From Lachnospiraceae bacterium M18-1 (GTDB taxonomy: Bacteria > Bacillota > Clostridia > Lachnospirales > Lachnospiraceae), in contig KE159609.1 of the NCBI GenBank assembly GCA_000403295.2, positions 588,725 through 652,724 on the forward strand: a stretch of 64,000 bases of DNA. Direction: 5' to 3'. Of the stretch, positions 61,787 to 64,000 are shown piece after piece. The notes under the pieces were generated by a model that was not told the origin of the DNA, searched no databases, and was given only the letters and a program-made list of their open reading frames with translations. Numbering within the stretch: position 1 is the stretch's first letter; the number at the start of each line of letters is the position of its first letter. The translations under genes and the position numbers were made by a program.

Positions 61787-63979
61787 TTATATCCGGCAAT
61801 CCATAGTATACCGTCCAGGGGAGAGCTGTCTACAATTGCCGTCTGGGAGGATAAGTTCCGTTTCGGAAGGTGTGAGGATGCTAAATATTGCTGTGCTATT
61901 TGAAATCTGCCATGCTACTTCAATCTTTCCTGCACGGCTTTGGTAGCTTCCCTTTACTTTTCCAAGACGTTCATCTACAATTGGCGCAATCTTGATTTTT
62001 GTATATCCTGGTTCTGCTGGTTGAATACCTAAAATATAACGATAGTAAAATTCACCTACGCTGCCAAAAGCATAATGATTAAAGGAAACCATATTGTTAC
62101 CGTTTTGATCTGTTTCATTAATGGAACCATCAGGTTGGATTGCATCCCATCGTTCCCAAATTGTAGTTGCATCATGGCGGACTTGATACATCCATCCTGG
62201 GCAAGTTGGCTGCAACAGTAAATCATATGCTAATTTTGTCTCTCCGTTGTCTGCCAGAAGCGGTAGCAAATGTTCTGTAGCAAAGAAACCTGTCTGTAAT
62301 CCATTTTGATGGATGTCTGCAACCAGATTAGCAAACAGCTGATTCCATAAATGAGATTTTGGAATTACAAAACGAAGAGCCATTACATAAGCACCTTGGT
62401 AAGGATCAAGCATTTTCCCATCTTTATCTACAAAAGTTTTTATATATGCTTTTAGGCAGCGTTCCAATTGACAGTTGTATTTTTGTGCATCCTTATTGTT
62501 GCCAAGGCGGGTAGCAGCCATACAAATAATCCGAAGGTCATTTATGATAAATGCATTTGATACGGGTCCGTTGTGTATTGCCATATAACGTATATCCTTA
62601 CCTAATGTTAGCCAATCACCAAGATTTGGTGCGATCCATAAATCCTTTTCACCCATATGGCGGATTTCGCAATCTATATGAGCTTTCATGCTTTCATATT
62701 GTTCCTTTAAGTAGCGGTCTGTTCCATATTGCCACCATAGCATTTTTGGAATTATAGTTACTGCATTCCCCCAACCTAGCATATTTACAAAACCAATTCC
62801 TTCTGGGCCTAAAGCTGGGACTATAGCCGCTACATAGTTTTCTGTATTATCAGATTGGGAATAACGGATATCTTTCAGAAACTTTGACCAAAACTTTTCG
62901 GTATCAAAATTGTATGCACCCGTCAAGGCGAAAACATGCCCATCACCAGTATAACCCATGCGCTCATCACGTTGAGGGCAATCTGTTGGAATCTCAACAT
63001 AATTAGATTTTTGACTCCATATTTGATTTTCATATAAGCGCTGAACTTCTGCGTTTTCACATTTAAAATATCCGGTGCGTTCCATTTCACTATGCAAAGC
63101 ATAAGCTGTCAGTATACCATCGATATATTCACAGCCGGTCAATTCTACATACCGAAAGCCCATGTAGGTGAATCGGGGACGGTATTTTTTGCCGCTAGTA
63201 CTTTTATGGTAGATAATCTGTGCTTTTGCATTCCTGAGGTTAGTAGTATACAGGCTTCCGTCCGTATTTAGAATTTCACCATGGCGTAGCGTTAGTACGT
63301 CACTTTTCATATAAACAGGATTGATTTCAATAAGTCCGGCAAAATTTTGACCAAAATCAAGGATGGTTGTATCACCTAAATGTATCACTGCATGAATTGG
63401 CATCTTTTCTTGTACTTTTACAGATATGTTGTTTTTTTCAATAACCTTCGGTAGTTTACCAAGGAAAGGAACAGGGGGATATGTGGGAAGCTGTGCATTT
63501 TCATTATAAACTTCACCATCATAAAAACCTGCATAAGCATAGGGACTGGGTATAACTGTCACATCCTTATCAGTAGATGTATGCTTGGATATTGTACCAT
63601 TGGTATAGGTGACTTCAAAAATCCAGGCAACGGCAGGACGTTCGCCATAAATTTGAGTTTTGCTGTCATAAGTAAATCTGCCACAATACCAACCCTGACC
63701 TAAGTAAACTCTTAATGCATTTTGTTCATGCAGCAATGTGGTTATATCATAGGTTTGATAGTGCAGGTTGTGGGGATAGTAGGTATAACCGGGAGCGAAC
63801 ATAACATCTCCAACCTTCTGGCCGTTCAGTTCCGCTTCATACAGCCCTAGAGCAGTGATGGATAAAATGGCTTTCTCTATTTCGATTTTAGAAGTTTGTA
63901 CATGTTGTTCAAATACTTCTACTGTGCCTTCCTTATAAGGACGCTCAGTGGTAATAAAATGGTCTCTCAAATTTAACAT
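61787..63979 (-). CDS. GH78-type alpha-L-rhamnosidase 3, short form
   Basis: A 730-aa GH78 enzyme with DCPQRDERMGYTGDGH and ATTIWERWDAIQPDG, the two catalytic blocks of the family. It begins at the sugar-binding sandwich corresponding to about residue 115 of the other two (GLYEAELNGQKVGD), so the first N-terminal domain is absent, and it ends at PGRYTMDCRI without the C-terminal module. GGAGG precedes ATG 63979, so the gene is complete in the window; its promoter lies beyond the right edge. No signal peptide. It is unlinked in direction and style from the main locus and may belong to a second sugar locus to the right. Confidence 0.88.
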   Translation of the reverse strand: MLNLRDHFITTERPYKEGTVEVFEQHVQTSKIEIEKAILSITALGLYEAELNGQKVGDVMFAPGYTYYPHNLHYQTYDITTLLHEQNALRVYLGQGWYCGRFTYDSKTQIYGERPAVAWIFEVTYTNGTISKHTSTDKDVTVIPSPYAYAGFYDGEVYNENAQLPTYPPVPFLGKLPKVIEKNNISVKVQEKMPIHAVIHLGDTTILDFGQNFAGLIEINPVYMKSDVLTLRHGEILNTDGSLYTTNLRNAKAQIIYHKSTSGKKYRPRFTYMGFRYVELTGCEYIDGILTAYALHSEMERTGYFKCENAEVQRLYENQIWSQKSNYVEIPTDCPQRDERMGYTGDGHVFALTGAYNFDTEKFWSKFLKDIRYSQSDNTENYVAAIVPALGPEGIGFVNMLGWGNAVTIIPKMLWWQYGTDRYLKEQYESMKAHIDCEIRHMGEKDLWIAPNLGDWLTLGKDIRYMAIHNGPVSNAFIINDLRIICMAATRLGNNKDAQKYNCQLERCLKAYIKTFVDKDGKMLDPYQGAYVMALRFVIPKSHLWNQLFANLVADIHQNGLQTGFFATEHLLPLLADNGETKLAYDLLLQPTCPGWMYQVRHDATTIWERWDAIQPDGSINETDQNGNNMVSFNHYAFGSVGEFYYRYILGIQPAEPGYTKIKIAPIVDERLGKVKGSYQSRAGKIEVAWQISNSTAIFSILTPSETELILPDGNCRQLSPGRYTMDCRI

Positions 63980-64000
63980 GATAATCCTCCATTTTTATGG

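Overview
The window looks like chromosome from a low-to-moderate GC Gram-positive gut anaerobe, most likely a Lachnospiraceae-type Clostridium. The reasons are AGGAGG-type ribosome sites, a Tn916-like element end, many cytoplasmic glycoside hydrolases with GPH symporters, and GH94/GH78/GH3 content. No rRNA, tRNA or CRISPR array was seen.

Layout. (1) 1-4.6 kb is the end of an integrative conjugative element: sortase B, a ParM/ParR-like pair, and the Tn916-style control block (Xre repressor reading left, sigma-like Orf7 and Orf8 homologues reading right). The xis and int genes that should follow are missing. In their place are palindromes, broken genes and an IS200/IS605-type element with an unusual row of small hairpins (4.5-6.1 kb). 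(2) 6.1-12.7 kb is ordinary accessory chromosome: LysR with an AEC transporter, then a MarR-headed operon with a short MutS2-like ATPase, a CheW-like protein and a MATE exporter fused to a cytidylate-kinase-like domain. (3) 12.8-51 kb is a large glycoside-use locus: GH2, three GH3 (one circularly permuted), two GH78, GH5, GH94, two GH43, three GPH symporters, an SGNH hydrolase, two AraC regulators, two orphan winged-helix proteins, and a 1156-residue fused ene-reductase/SDR/zinc-ribbon protein. A decayed copy of part of this locus lies at 15.3-16.2 kb, and an IS1380 element with an intact target duplication sits at 30.7-32.3 kb. (4) 51-61.8 kb holds a MarR-controlled drug exporter, then a citrate synthase - MarR - kinase-like - zinc-ribbon - DUF5685 - DnaJ - DnaK run, then a DUF1538 membrane protein with a PII-like partner. 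(5) A third, shorter GH78 fills the right edge on the minus strand.

How it works together. None of the GH2/3/5/43/78/94 enzymes shows a signal peptide, so the locus appears built to import small glycosides by cation symport and cut them inside the cell. Rhamnosidases, arabinofuranosidase/xylosidase-like GH43 enzymes, beta-glucosidases and a cellobiose-type phosphorylase suggest rhamnosylated plant glycosides. The linked OYE-type reductase suggests that a released aglycone may then be reduced. The main discovery is a regulon read directly from the DNA: six promoters, each heading a transcription unit, share a 54-bp layout of two ATTACAATA-like direct repeats exactly 20 bp apart, then 11 bp, then a TGnTATTTT-like extended -10. 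Two divergently placed AraC paralogues are the obvious activators. One of the six promoters has been cut from its genes by the IS1380 insertion about 10 bp after its -10. A second observation is a C-terminal module of about 70-85 residues shared by two GH3 and two GH78 enzymes of the locus.
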